Source of the DNA: an uncultured Bacteroidaceae bacterium
GTDB taxonomy: Bacteria; Bacteroidota; Bacteroidia; Bacteroidales; Bacteroidaceae
Reading direction: 5' to 3'
Assembly (NCBI GenBank): GCA_905234735.1
Contig: CAJOJA010000015.1
Location: forward strand, 1 to 64,000
Length of the DNA: 64,000 nucleotides
Shown: positions 8,372 through 17,368 of the stretch, in pieces
Layout: each line of letters starts with the position of its first letter
How positions within the stretch are numbered: position 1 is the stretch's first letter
Program-made: the position numbers and the translations under genes
Notes under the pieces: generated by a model
Told to the model about the DNA's origin: nothing
Database searches by the model: none
Seen by the model: only the letters and a program-made list of their open reading frames with translations

Positions 8372-8414
8372 AGGCGTATACACTATTCTTGTTTATTACG
8401 ACATTTCGTTCTTT

Positions 8415-9410
8415 TTAATTCTGACTTGCGGCATCGATTGTGGGCCATCCGTCGCCGTCCCACTGTATCCGGCGCAGGATGAGGCGGGAGGCGCCATTCT
8501 GCGTGGCGCTGTAGCCGTGACAGACGAAGAAGTCCTGGTCCTGGAAGGTGTAGGCTGCGCAGTGTCCGGCTGCCTCATACTCCCGTTTGTCGCCCTCCAG
8601 AACTATCCTGCCGCCGCCCTGCCGCATATCCAGGCCCTTGTCATCCACGTAGGGTCCCGCCACCGACCGACTGCGCCCGACGGCAACGCGATAGGTGCTC
8701 AGGGGGCCTCGGCAGCAGTAGTCCCACGACACAAAGAGGTAATAGTAGCCGTCGTGGCGGAAGATGAAGGGAGCCTCGATGGCATTGGTTCCCGCGTACT
8801 TGGACGTGGGGTTCGGTTCGGTTATCTCAGCTCCGGGGTCATAGCGACGGGCGATGGTCTGGGGGCGTTGGTCCCTGGCCATGTGCATGGTGCTGTCCAG
8901 GCGCACGAGTTGGATGCCGTCCCAGAACGAGCCCCACACCATCCACGGAGTGTCCGTCTCGTCGATGACGATGTTCGGGTCTATGGCGTTCCAGTTGTCG
9001 CGTTTCTCGCGTGAGCAGACGATGCATCCCTCGTCGTTCCAGATGGGCGACGAGAGTGAGCGCGATGAGAGGAGTCCGATGGCAGAACTGTTTCTTCCGA
9101 AGGTGGAACAGCTGTAGGTCATCCACCAGCGTCCGTGCCAGCGGATGATGTCTGGAGCCCACACGTGGCCGCGGAAGCCCGGCACGGAGTCGTGTGTCCA
9201 CTTGGGGATAACCGTCATCACGGGTTCTCGTTTCGTTGTCCACACTTCCCTGTCTGTGGAGGTGAAGTGTTGGATGCCCAAGCCTGTGCCGTACAAGTGG
9301 TAGGTTCCATTCTCGTAGGCCATCACGGGGTCGTGAATCGCCGGTGTCTCTTGGGCAAAGGCGTTGCAGAGCACGAGCGTGTAAAGTAGTAGCAATCCTA
9401 TCCGTTTCAT
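8415..9410 (-). CDS. Secreted glycoside hydrolase family 43 enzyme (arabinanase-like)
   Basis: A 331-residue exported five-bladed beta-propeller glycosidase. The signal peptide is MKRIGLLLLYTLVLCNAFAQ. The catalytic base Asp is in IHDPVMAYENGTYHLYGTG, the pKa-modulating Asp in NAIDPNIVIDE, and the acid Glu in GTNAIEAPFIFRHDGYYYLFVSW. The Trp-rich first half (HVWAPDIIRWHGRWWMTYSCS) fits arabinan endo-1,5-alpha-L-arabinosidases, but the exact subfamily is uncertain. A minus-strand -7 box lies about 64 bp upstream. With GH30 nearby it suggests plant cell-wall or dietary glycan use, but no SusC/D pair is present. Confidence 0.87.
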   Translation of the reverse strand: MKRIGLLLLYTLVLCNAFAQETPAIHDPVMAYENGTYHLYGTGLGIQHFTSTDREVWTTKREPVMTVIPKWTHDSVPGFRGHVWAPDIIRWHGRWWMTYSCSTFGRNSSAIGLLSSRSLSSPIWNDEGCIVCSREKRDNWNAIDPNIVIDETDTPWMVWGSFWDGIQLVRLDSTMHMARDQRPQTIARRYDPGAEITEPNPTSKYAGTNAIEAPFIFRHDGYYYLFVSWDYCCRGPLSTYRVAVGRSRSVAGPYVDDKGLDMRQGGGRIVLEGDKREYEAAGHCAAYTFQDQDFFVCHGYSATQNGASRLILRRIQWDGDGWPTIDAASQN

Positions 9411-9473
9411 AGTTGTTAGTTTCTTTCCCGTAGGTAATCAAACAAGTTAACTGTTCCTGCATCCTCTGTTTTG

Positions 9474-9481
9474 CAAAGGTA
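9474..9481 (-). promoter_or_regulatory. -7 box (TACCTTTG, minus strand)
   Basis: CAAAGGTA on the plus strand; oriented towards GH43 and divergent from the box at 9523. Confidence 0.6.
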
Positions 9482-9522
9482 CGAATTTTCTTTCAAATAG
9501 CGGGGCATAACGGATATTTTTG

Positions 9523-9530
9523 TACCTTTG
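9523..9530 (+). promoter_or_regulatory. -7 box TACCTTTG
   Basis: Lies 29 bp upstream of the S46 peptidase ATG at 9560. Confidence 0.6.
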
Positions 9531-9559
9531 TACGGAAATTCAAATAATTAGTACAAAAT

Positions 9560-11698
9560 ATGAAGCGAATTATTCTCTCTATGCTGCTCCTGTGCAGCAT
9601 GGCCTCCAAGGCCGACGAAGGCATGTGGATGCTAAACCGAATCGACCCGAAGACGGCCGAAGTAATGAAAAGTCTGGGGCTGCAACTCACCCCCGGCCAA
9701 CTCTATAACCCCGAAGGCGAGAGCCTGAAGGACTGCGTGGTGGACTTTTGCGACTTCTGTTCGGGGGTAGTGGTCAGCCCGCAGGGACTGGTGTTCACGA
9801 ACCACCACTGCGGATTCTCGGGCATACAGGCGCTCTCGACCACCGACGACGACATTCTGAAGAACGGATTCGCCGCCCGTTCGTTCGAGGAAGAGCGCCC
9901 CGTGGAGGGCTTCTTCGTGCGCTTCCTCGACCGTACAGAAGAATGTACGGGCCGCGTGATGCGTGCCATGAACGAGATATACAAGGCCAACCCCGACGTA
10001 GAAGCCAAGGTGCTGGACTACCAGAAACTGGACTCAGTGATGACGGCCGTCGAGAAGGAGTACACCCAGGCGAACCCCGACCGCGACTGCCTCGTGAAGT
10101 CGTACTACGGCGGCAATCGCTACTTTGTATCTATCTATAAGGTATACAACGACATCCGATTGGTCTTCACGCCCACCCAGACGTTGGGCAAGTTCGGAGG
10201 AGACACCGACAACTGGATGTGGCCACGCCAGACATGCGACTTCAGCGTCTTCCGCATCTATGCCACGAAGGACGGTGAGCCGGCCGACTACTCGAAGGAC
10301 AACGTCCCCCTGAAGGCCAAGCGCTATGCCCGAGTGAGTCTCGACGGCTTCCAGCCTGGCGACTACTGCATGACGGTGGGCTATCCGGGCAGCACCGACC
10401 GCTATCTCAGCAGCTATGGCATCCGCGAACGCGTGGACGGCTCGAACGTGGCCATGATTGACGTCCGCGGCAAGAAGCAGCAAGTCTGGAAGCACTGGAT
10501 GGAATCGGACCGCGCCATCGCCATCAAGTATGCCTCGAAGTTTGCCTCCTCGTCCAACTACTGGAAGAACTCCATCGGCATGAACAAGGCTGTGAAGGAA
10601 CTTAACGTCATCGGTCAGAAGCAGCAGCTGGAGGAGGACATCCGTCGGTGGTATGGTAGGGACGCCGGCCTGAAGATTCGTTTCGGCACGATGTTCGACG
10701 AGCTGGAGAAGGCCTACAGCAACCGCTTCGAGGCCGTTCGCGCCTACACCTTCTTCTCGGAAACGTTTCTGCGCGGCATGGAACTGCGGCGTGTGGCCGC
10801 TGTGGCCGCATCGAAGCCCAGGGACATGGACTCAACGGAAGTGGCCTTGGCGCGCGAAGAGCTGCAGGCCTTCTACAAGGACTATGATGCCCGCGTCGAC
10901 GAGGAGACGATGGCCGTACTGCTCGACAACTATCGCCGGCAGGTGAAGAAGGAATATCTGCCCAGCATCTACGAAACCATTGACCGAGACTTCAAGGGCG
11001 ACACGAAGGCCTACGTCCGCGACATCTTCGCACGCACCGCACTGACCGACATCTCGTGTGTGGAGAAATACATCTCCGACAGCACCCTGACCGACACCGA
11101 TCCGATGTTCAAGTTCCAAAAGAGTGTGCGCAACATGCAGACGACCATCAACCAGCGCATCCGCAGCGACCGGCAGACCATCGAGTACAACGAACGCCTG
11201 CTGACCCAGGCCATTCTGGAGCGCGACCAGGATACACCGCACTACAGCGATGCCAACTTCTCGCTGCGTCTCTCTTACGGTTACATCCAGGACTATACGG
11301 CCGGCTCCCAGCACTTCGACTACTACACCGCTAGCCAGAGCCTGTTGGACAAGGCTGCCCGCCAGGGCGAAATCAAGGATTACGAACTGGAGCCGGACAT
11401 CATCTCGCTCATCAAGGAGCGCGATTTCGGTCGCTACGCCGATTCCAAGGACAAGGACTTGCACCTCTGTTTCCTCTCCAACAACGACATTACGGGCGGC
11501 AACTCTGGTTCGCCCATGTTCAACGGCAAGGGTGAACTCATCGGACTGGCCTTCGACGGCAACTGGGAGGCTATGTCGGGCGACATCACCTTCAACCCCG
11601 ACCTCCAGCGCTGCATCGGTGTGGACATACGTTTCGTCCTCTACCTCATCGAGAAATGGGGCAAGGCCGACAGGCTGATAGAGGAGATGGGATTGTAG
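9560..11698 (+). CDS. dpp7: S46 family dipeptidyl-peptidase, DPP7-like
   Basis: A 712-residue periplasmic serine exopeptidase that removes dipeptides from peptide N termini, a main nutrient route in asaccharolytic and oral Bacteroidetes. A signal peptide ends near SKADEG. The triad is visible: NHHCG at 81-85, the Asp in QTCDFSVFR (D227) and the Ser in TGGNSGSP (S649). The residue 18 positions after the Ser sets P1 choice in the family: Arg in DPP11 (acidic P1), Gly in DPP7 (mostly hydrophobic P1). Here it is Gly (FDGNWEAMSGD), which points to DPP7. Length is normal for the family. It is convergent with the LuxR-type gene, 21 bp away. Confidence 0.92.
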   Translation: MKRIILSMLLLCSMASKADEGMWMLNRIDPKTAEVMKSLGLQLTPGQLYNPEGESLKDCVVDFCDFCSGVVVSPQGLVFTNHHCGFSGIQALSTTDDDILKNGFAARSFEEERPVEGFFVRFLDRTEECTGRVMRAMNEIYKANPDVEAKVLDYQKLDSVMTAVEKEYTQANPDRDCLVKSYYGGNRYFVSIYKVYNDIRLVFTPTQTLGKFGGDTDNWMWPRQTCDFSVFRIYATKDGEPADYSKDNVPLKAKRYARVSLDGFQPGDYCMTVGYPGSTDRYLSSYGIRERVDGSNVAMIDVRGKKQQVWKHWMESDRAIAIKYASKFASSSNYWKNSIGMNKAVKELNVIGQKQQLEEDIRRWYGRDAGLKIRFGTMFDELEKAYSNRFEAVRAYTFFSETFLRGMELRRVAAVAASKPRDMDSTEVALAREELQAFYKDYDARVDEETMAVLLDNYRRQVKKEYLPSIYETIDRDFKGDTKAYVRDIFARTALTDISCVEKYISDSTLTDTDPMFKFQKSVRNMQTTINQRIRSDRQTIEYNERLLTQAILERDQDTPHYSDANFSLRLSYGYIQDYTAGSQHFDYYTASQSLLDKAARQGEIKDYELEPDIISLIKERDFGRYADSKDKDLHLCFLSNNDITGGNSGSPMFNGKGELIGLAFDGNWEAMSGDITFNPDLQRCIGVDIRFVLYLIEKWGKADRLIEEMGL

Positions 11699-11719
11699 AA
11701 AGTCTTTAGACCTTTGCCT

Positions 11720-12301
11720 TTAGATGTCCTCTGTGCTGACGATGCCGTGGGTCACGGCATAGATGGTGAGGGAGGACACGGAGCGCAGGTGGAGTTTCTC
11801 GCAGATGTTCTTGCGATGCGTGATGACCGTGGGCAGTGAGATGCACAGGCGGTCGGCTATTTCCTTGTTGATGAATCCGCGAACGACGAGTGCCAACACC
11901 TCGACTTCGCGTGGCGAAAGCTCGGGCTGACTCGCCGTCTGTGGCAGGGGGTGCTGACTGTGCCCGCGCTGGAACAGGGTGAGGATGCTCTTCAGCAGGT
12001 CGTGCTCCGCCTGCGTGATGTCGAGTGTAAGGAAGTTCTCGAACTGCCTCTTGGCTGCGGGTTGGGCCAGGAGGATAATGGTCTGCTTCTGATGTTTCAG
12101 GAAGAACTCGGCGTTGGCGATGAACACCTGCGACGAGACGAAGAAGTGCACAACGGGTATCTCTGCGTCGAACTCCTGAACGACGTCCTCTACAGAGGCG
12201 AATGTGCAGACATCGGCCATCGGCGCAATGTCGGAAATGATGGATTTCAGCCCTGTGGCCTCCAGCGTATTCTGGTCGATGATGGCAATGCGGGGAATCA
12301 T
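11720..12301 (-). CDS. LuxR-type regulator with a receiver-like domain lacking the phospho-acceptor
   Basis: A 193-residue DNA-binding protein. Residues 1-110 look like a receiver (RIAIIDQNTLEATGLKSII), but the strand that normally ends in the phosphorylated Asp reads IPVVHFFVSSQ, with no acidic residue, and only one Asp of the acidic pocket (D9) is evident. The C-terminal HTH is standard for LuxR/NarL (LSPREVEVLALVVRGFINKEIADRLCISLPTVITHRKNICEKL). It is therefore probably controlled by something other than phosphorylation. It lies 15 bp downstream of the sugar kinase gene in the same direction, so the two likely share a transcript. Confidence 0.85.
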   Translation of the reverse strand: MIPRIAIIDQNTLEATGLKSIISDIAPMADVCTFASVEDVVQEFDAEIPVVHFFVSSQVFIANAEFFLKHQKQTIILLAQPAAKRQFENFLTLDITQAEHDLLKSILTLFQRGHSQHPLPQTASQPELSPREVEVLALVVRGFINKEIADRLCISLPTVITHRKNICEKLHLRSVSSLTIYAVTHGIVSTEDI

Positions 12302-12316
12302 TTATAAATGCAAAGT

Positions 12317-13246
12317 TTAAGAGTTCAAGATGTGTTGGGAAAAGTCTTTGCTGACGAAGTTGTCTGTGCTCTGGCAGGCTTGGGCGGCAAAGGCCGTGCC
12401 GTAGTGTACGAGGCGCTGCCATTGGTCGCGGCCGAGGGTGCAAAGCTGGTTGCGGGTGATGCCCTCATGCATCAGGCCGTAGATGAAGCCGGCATTGAAG
12501 TTGTCGCCAGCCCCTACGGTGCTCACCACGTTGTCCACCCGAGGAGCCGTGAAGTCGTAGCAGCCCGAGGGGGTACAGACGGTTATCGTACCTGCCCCTG
12601 CCGTGCAGATGAAGAGCGGACAGTACTTCGTAATGTGATGGGTGTAGATGGTGCGTGCGTCGCGACTCTGGTACATCACTTCGAAGTCGTCGGCCGATCC
12701 GCGCACGATGGTGCTCTGGCGGAAATTCTGATGTATGGCGGGAAACAGTTTCTCCAACTCGTGGGCGTGACTGCGGCGAAAGTTCAGGTCGTAGTAGAGG
12801 ATGGCCCCAGCGCGCTGGGCAGCCTCCAGGGTGGGAGCCACCTGAGGCCTCATGCCCTCGCAGATGGCGTAGTACGAACCGAACAGCAGCACGTCGTCCG
12901 CCTGGAAGTCGGGCATCGTCCAGTTGCGGTGGGCCCGTGGGGTGTTCTTATAGAACTGGTAGGTGGCATCGCCGTTTTCGTCCAGATAGGCCAGCGAGAT
13001 GGCACTCTTCTCGTCGTCTCTGGTTTCAAAGTTTTCCACGGAAACTCCGTTTTCAAGCAGGAAGGCTTGTGTGTCGCTGCCCACATGGTCGTTCCCGGTG
13101 TAGCCGATGAAGCTACAGGGCAGTCCTGTTCGTCCGATGGAGATGATGGAGTTGAAGCAACTGCCTCCTGGCACGGCTGCCACGGGCTGTCCGTTGCGGA
13201 AAAGTATGTCCATGATGGTTTCGCCCATCCCTGTTATCTTGCGCAT
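12317..13246 (-). CDS. PfkB-family sugar kinase (fructokinase-like)
   Basis: A 309-residue ribokinase-fold kinase that phosphorylates a sugar or nucleoside with ATP. It opens with ITGMGETIMDILFRNGQPVAAVPGGSCFNSIISIGRTG, containing the glycine pair that binds the substrate. The second PfkB signature is NVVSTVGAGDNFNAGFIYGL, with the catalytic Asp in GAGD. Fructokinase is the most likely activity but is not proven. The minus-strand -7 box at 13262 lies 15 bp before the start, giving a short leader. A LuxR-type regulator follows in the same transcript. Confidence 0.87.
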   Translation of the reverse strand: MRKITGMGETIMDILFRNGQPVAAVPGGSCFNSIISIGRTGLPCSFIGYTGNDHVGSDTQAFLLENGVSVENFETRDDEKSAISLAYLDENGDATYQFYKNTPRAHRNWTMPDFQADDVLLFGSYYAICEGMRPQVAPTLEAAQRAGAILYYDLNFRRSHAHELEKLFPAIHQNFRQSTIVRGSADDFEVMYQSRDARTIYTHHITKYCPLFICTAGAGTITVCTPSGCYDFTAPRVDNVVSTVGAGDNFNAGFIYGLMHEGITRNQLCTLGRDQWQRLVHYGTAFAAQACQSTDNFVSKDFSQHILNS

Positions 13247-13261
13247 AAGCTAAATTTTTTG

Positions 13262-13269
13262 CAAAGATA
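13262..13269 (-). promoter_or_regulatory. -7 box (TATCTTTG, minus strand)
   Basis: CAAAGATA on the plus strand, directed at the PfkB kinase gene. Confidence 0.6.
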
Positions 13270-13299
13270 CAACTTTTTTTGAAAAAAACTCCTAAAATG

Positions 13300-13331
13300 T
13301 TTGGATACTTCGGGGAAAGTGCTTACCTTTG
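13300..13331 (+). promoter_or_regulatory. Promoter of tRNA-Gln (TTTG and TACCTTTG boxes)
   Basis: TTTG at 13300-13303 and TACCTTTG at 13324-13331 are 20 bp apart, matching the Bacteroidetes -33/-7 arrangement. The mature tRNA begins 10 bp downstream. Confidence 0.7.
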
Positions 13332-13341
13332 CAGTCGCAAT

Positions 13342-13412
13342 TGGGCTATGGTGTAATGGTAACACTGCAGATTCTGGTCCTGCCTTTCCTGGTTCGAGTC
13401 CGGGTAGCCCAA
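13342..13412 (+). tRNA. tRNA-Gln (anticodon CTG)
   Basis: A 71-nt cloverleaf can be drawn by hand: acceptor TGGGCTA/TAGCCCA, D stem GTGT/ACAC with loop AATGGTA, anticodon stem GCAGA/CCTGC with one mismatch, anticodon loop TTCTGGT giving CTG, T arm CCTGG/CCGGG with loop TTCGAGT, and discriminator A. CCA is not encoded. A good promoter precedes it and a strong terminator follows 5 bp later, so it is a single-gene transcript. Confidence 0.95.
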
Positions 13413-13417
13413 CTGAG

Positions 13418-13456
13418 AAAACGGATGTATCGAGAGATATGTCCGTTTTATTTTTT
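13418..13456 (+). terminator. Rho-independent terminator after tRNA-Gln
   Basis: AAAACGGATGTATC (13418-13431) and GATATGTCCGTTTT (13436-13449) form a 14-bp stem with two G-U pairs and a GAGA loop, followed by ATTTTTT. It overlaps the stop codon of the convergent flippase gene and could also serve that strand. Confidence 0.85.
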
Positions 13457-14875
13457 GCGTATCTCATGCCAGTAGACATGGGCACAGAAAAGTAGAATCA
13501 GCAGGGTATTCAGGGCGAGGCGCAAGGCCAGGTGCCATTCGGTGGTCAGGGACATGACGGCATAGAACAGGGCCGTCATCAGTACGTAGACCATGATACT
13601 CTTCATCGGGTATGGGATGGGATTCTTGACCTGACCGACGATGTACGAGAGCACCATCGCCGTTCCGTAACCGGCTACACCGCCCCAGGCGCAAGCCATG
13701 TAGCTGTACTGGGGGATGAACAGGTAGTTGACGAGGAACAGCACGGCACAGCCTGCCAGCGAGAACCAGGCCCCGTAGATGGTTTTGTCTATCAACTTGT
13801 ACCAGAACGACAGGTTGAAGTACACACCCATCATGATTTCTGCCACCATCACGATGGGTACGACGGCCATTCCCTCGCGATAGCCCTTGCCCAGGATGAG
13901 CTGCAGCACATCGATGTAACCCATCACGCACAAGAAGGCCAGCAGGGTGAAGATGAGGAAATACTTCATGGCCACGGCGTAGTATTCTGTGCTGTCCTTG
14001 TCCTTGGCTTTGGCGAAAACGATGGGCTCGTAGGCATAACGGAAGGCTTGCGTTATCATGGCCATAATCATGGCTATCTTCACACAACCGCCGTAGATGC
14101 CCAGCTGCACATTGGCCTCGGCCTTGTCGGGATAGACCAAGGGGAACATAATCTTGTCCGCCACCTGGTTCAGTATGCCTGCCACACCCAGGATGAGTAT
14201 GGGCCACGAGTAGCTGAGCATCCTTTTCAGTAGTGTCCCGTCGAAGTTCCAGCGAATCTTGAACAATTCGGGGATGAAACACAGTGAGATGAGACTGGTA
14301 CATGCCAGGTTGATGGCAAAGACGTAGAACACACTGGTCTTGCCGAGCACCACGAAGTAGAGCACGTTCAGCCCAATGTTGAAGGCGATGAACAGCAACT
14401 TCAGCGTAGCAAACCGGATAGGTCGCTTCTGGAATCGCAGGTACGAGAAGGGCAATGCCTGCAGGGCATCCATCGCCACCACTACGGCCATCATCAGCAA
14501 ATAGTCGTGGTGCTCGGCATACCCCAGATGGTCGGCAATGGGCGTGATGAACCCGAAGATGCAGGCCAGGAACAAGGCCGTGAGCGAGGCTATCAGCCCG
14601 AAGCCCGTAGAGAACACCGTGTCGGGCCAGGACCCTCTCCCAGCCGTCCCTGGTCCGTCATTGGCAAAGCGGAACAGCGTCGTCTCCATGCCGAAGGTCA
14701 GCAGCACCAGAATGAGTGCCGTGTAGGCATAGACGTTGGTCGAAATGCCGTAGTCGCCCGACTCGGTGGGCATATAGTGCGTATAGAGCGGCACGAGCAG
14801 ATAGTTGAGGAATCGCCCCACGATGCTCGACAGTCCGTAAATGGCCGTGTCCTTAAAAAGCGATTTGAAGTTCAT
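13448..14875 (-). CDS. Polysaccharide flippase (Wzx/MATE-like oligosaccharide transporter)
   Basis: A 475-residue protein with about 12-14 hydrophobic helices and the typical start MNFKSLFKDTAIYGLSSIVGRFLNYLLVPLYT of O-antigen/exopolysaccharide flippases, which move undecaprenyl-linked oligosaccharides across the inner membrane. RFANDG after the second helix is usual in the group; the following PGTAGRGSWPD loop is proline/glycine-rich and may stem from a short repeat. No glycosyltransferase genes are adjacent, so the substrate is unknown. A minus-strand -7 box lies 25 bp upstream. Confidence 0.85.
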   Translation of the reverse strand: MNFKSLFKDTAIYGLSSIVGRFLNYLLVPLYTHYMPTESGDYGISTNVYAYTALILVLLTFGMETTLFRFANDGPGTAGRGSWPDTVFSTGFGLIASLTALFLACIFGFITPIADHLGYAEHHDYLLMMAVVVAMDALQALPFSYLRFQKRPIRFATLKLLFIAFNIGLNVLYFVVLGKTSVFYVFAINLACTSLISLCFIPELFKIRWNFDGTLLKRMLSYSWPILILGVAGILNQVADKIMFPLVYPDKAEANVQLGIYGGCVKIAMIMAMITQAFRYAYEPIVFAKAKDKDSTEYYAVAMKYFLIFTLLAFLCVMGYIDVLQLILGKGYREGMAVVPIVMVAEIMMGVYFNLSFWYKLIDKTIYGAWFSLAGCAVLFLVNYLFIPQYSYMACAWGGVAGYGTAMVLSYIVGQVKNPIPYPMKSIMVYVLMTALFYAVMSLTTEWHLALRLALNTLLILLFCAHVYWHEIRKK

Positions 14876-14900
14876 GTGTGATGATGTTTTTTATCGACTG

Positions 14901-14908
14901 CAAAATTA
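14901..14908 (-). promoter_or_regulatory. -7 box (TAATTTTG, minus strand)
   Basis: CAAAATTA on the plus strand, 25 bp before the flippase start. Confidence 0.5.
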
Positions 14909-14995
14909 CAAAACATACGACAAATGGACAAACATCGTTCAATCTTTTTGCGGAATCCGCAGATTCACCAATCATCAAAGCCCGGCAAGTGTCCT

Positions 14996-17359
14996 TTATT
15001 CCGTCTTGATTCCTTCAATGGGATTCCGTGTGGCTATGCTCAGGGTTTGACCCAGCACGGACAAGACGATGATGAGCATGGTGAGGCAGGCGGACAGGGG
15101 AATGACCGCCCAAGGGAAAGGTATTTGATAATAGAAGCCTTGTAGGTAGTAGCGCATCACCTTCACGCACAGGGGTATGGCTACAACCACAGCCGCCAGC
15201 GACAGCGCGATGAACGGCCACGACAGCTTCCATGCCGATTCGCCGACAGAGGCTCCCAGAATCTTGCGGAGGGCTATCTCTTTGCTGTGCTGTTCGCAAT
15301 AGTTGACAGACATGGCGAAGAGCCCGAGCGCAGAGATGAGGATGGAGATGAACATGAAGCACAGGACAAGCTGCATGGTGTGGCGTTCCTGGCTCAAGGC
15401 ATCCTTTAAGAGGTCGTCCAAGTAGGTACAATGGAGTTCCTTGGGATAACCGGTTAATTCTCTTGTCGTTTCCTGACACACCTTCCTGATGGCGGCCAGC
15501 GCTTCCGCACGGTCGCCCCGGACCTTGACGATTTGTCTCCATGCCCAGTCGTTGGGACCCATCAGCTGAATCACATTGTGTCCATCCTCAAACTTGGGTG
15601 CATCGTTCGCCATTCCGGCGCGGTAGTTCTCGATGATGCCACACACCTTGTATTTAGGTCGCATGACAATTTTCCCTGTCGTGCCCCCAGCATTCCCGTC
15701 GATGCAGGGATGGGCATCCGTGATGCCGTAGCGCACCTTCGTGTCGCGGTCTATCCAGCAGAGGCTGTCCGTTGGGGCGCAAAACTGTTCCACAACGCGA
15801 AAGCCCAACAGGCGGAACGTGGTGGTGTCCATGTGCGAGTAGCAAATCCACGACCTGTTGCCCTCAGCATCGGTTAGGCCGTTGTACGATGGTCCGTAGG
15901 GGATGCTGCCCGCCATTCCCACAGCCTCCACCTGGGGCAGTGCGAGCAGGCGTTGCCGGAGAATCTCCTGTCGCTCGGGCGTATAGCCGATGTCCCAGGA
16001 CTCAACGTCTATGAGTCCCTCCGTCTCATAGCCCATGGGCAGGGTCAGCAGGTGGTGCATCTGCAGGGTCATCGTGATGGCCACCGCCATCAGCGTCATG
16101 CTGATGATGTGCTGCACAATGATGAAGACCCGGCTGAACACCATCTTGTTCTTGAGTTGGAAAGTGCCCTTCACCACATCCAGGGGCTTGAATTGAAGCA
16201 CAAGGGTCGAAGGCAGGATGCTGGACACCAAGGCCAGGAGCAGCAGAAGCCCTGCGCCCGTCACCACCATCTGCCCGTCGGGGATGAGTGGGATGCTCGT
16301 TGCCAGCCACTCCTCGAATAGCGAATGAAACAGGAAGGCCACAAGGATTCCCAGAAGGAAACATCCCGACGTGAACAGCAGCGCTTCCATGAAATAGCGG
16401 AAGCGGATGCCCGTCGTCTGCTCGCCCAGCACGCGTCGCATGGTCATCTCCTTGGCACGTTTGCCCGTCAGAGCTACGGTGAGGTTCACGTAGTTGAAAC
16501 AGGCCGAAACCAATAGCACGAAGGCCACGAGCAGCAGCACATCGACCAGCGTCCTGTTTCCGCTTTTGATGATGCTGTAACTTTTACTCGTTGAGAAATA
16601 CGCCTTGTCGAAGCGAGTCAGCGTCGAACCCCACAGCATGGTACCCTTACTGCTGTCATCGGCATAGAAGGTCGGCCAGTATTCCACATACTTCTTGAGT
16701 AGTTTGTCTGCCAGCATCTCGCTGTCCGTGCCAGACTGGAGCGTCAGGAAGGTCAGCGTGTTGCCGAAGTTGTCCATGCGCTGATAGTAGTTGTAGGCCC
16801 GCTTGATACTGAAGAACAGGTCTATGTTCGTGAACAAATCTTTGCGCCCAAAGTCTTCCACGACCCCGCAGATGGTGTAGTACGCTTCGCCCGCTTTCAT
16901 CCGCTTGCCCACAGGCTCCTCGCCAGCAAAGGCTTTACGGGCAAACGACTCCGAAATGATGACCTCGTCCTCATTCGCCAGCACCCGTTCCCGCGGACAC
17001 CCCGTCAGTCGGTAGTCGAACAGTTGGAAGAAGGTGGAATCGATATATACAGATTTCACCTTGAAGTAATCATCCTCCACCGTGACATCCTCTTCCATGC
17101 CGTTGGCAATGCGTGTCCAGCGGTCAATCTCGGGGAACTGGTGGAAGAACTCAACGGGCGTGTCGAGTGTCAGGCCAAACATGTCGCCAGTGCCCAGCAC
17201 ATAGATGTTGTCGGCATCCTTGATGTTCTTGCCCACACTATATTCTGTCTTGGCGTAGGACAGCAGCAGGATGACGAACCCCAGGGCAAACGCCATGCCG
17301 AATGCCTCGATACAGGTATAGAGCTTGTTCCTCGACAGAAACTGGATATAGCTTTTCAT
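14996..17359 (-). CDS. ABC transporter permease, MacB/FtsX type (A)
   Basis: A 787-residue inner-membrane permease with the two-block plan of Bacteroidetes MacB-like proteins: an N-terminal helix, a MacB-type periplasmic domain (about 45-255), three helices with the coupling segment GKRAKEMTMRRVLGEQTTGIRFRYFMEALLF (about 300-330), then a second periplasmic domain and a second FtsX block (EIALRKILGASVGESAWKLSWPF). Such permeases do not translocate through a channel but pass force to a periplasmic partner. It is last in the operon, 9 bp after the ATPase gene. With the membrane fusion and TolC-like genes it forms a tripartite efflux system of unknown substrate. Confidence 0.87.
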   Translation of the reverse strand: MKSYIQFLSRNKLYTCIEAFGMAFALGFVILLLSYAKTEYSVGKNIKDADNIYVLGTGDMFGLTLDTPVEFFHQFPEIDRWTRIANGMEEDVTVEDDYFKVKSVYIDSTFFQLFDYRLTGCPRERVLANEDEVIISESFARKAFAGEEPVGKRMKAGEAYYTICGVVEDFGRKDLFTNIDLFFSIKRAYNYYQRMDNFGNTLTFLTLQSGTDSEMLADKLLKKYVEYWPTFYADDSSKGTMLWGSTLTRFDKAYFSTSKSYSIIKSGNRTLVDVLLLVAFVLLVSACFNYVNLTVALTGKRAKEMTMRRVLGEQTTGIRFRYFMEALLFTSGCFLLGILVAFLFHSLFEEWLATSIPLIPDGQMVVTGAGLLLLLALVSSILPSTLVLQFKPLDVVKGTFQLKNKMVFSRVFIIVQHIISMTLMAVAITMTLQMHHLLTLPMGYETEGLIDVESWDIGYTPERQEILRQRLLALPQVEAVGMAGSIPYGPSYNGLTDAEGNRSWICYSHMDTTTFRLLGFRVVEQFCAPTDSLCWIDRDTKVRYGITDAHPCIDGNAGGTTGKIVMRPKYKVCGIIENYRAGMANDAPKFEDGHNVIQLMGPNDWAWRQIVKVRGDRAEALAAIRKVCQETTRELTGYPKELHCTYLDDLLKDALSQERHTMQLVLCFMFISILISALGLFAMSVNYCEQHSKEIALRKILGASVGESAWKLSWPFIALSLAAVVVAIPLCVKVMRYYLQGFYYQIPFPWAVIPLSACLTMLIIVLSVLGQTLSIATRNPIEGIKTE

Positions 17360-17368
17360 GTTCCCCTT

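Noticed and set aside
11700-11716. Terminator between the S46 peptidase and LuxR-type genes
   Set aside because: AAAGTC/GAC-TTT pairing is short and interrupted with no U-run; too weak to call.
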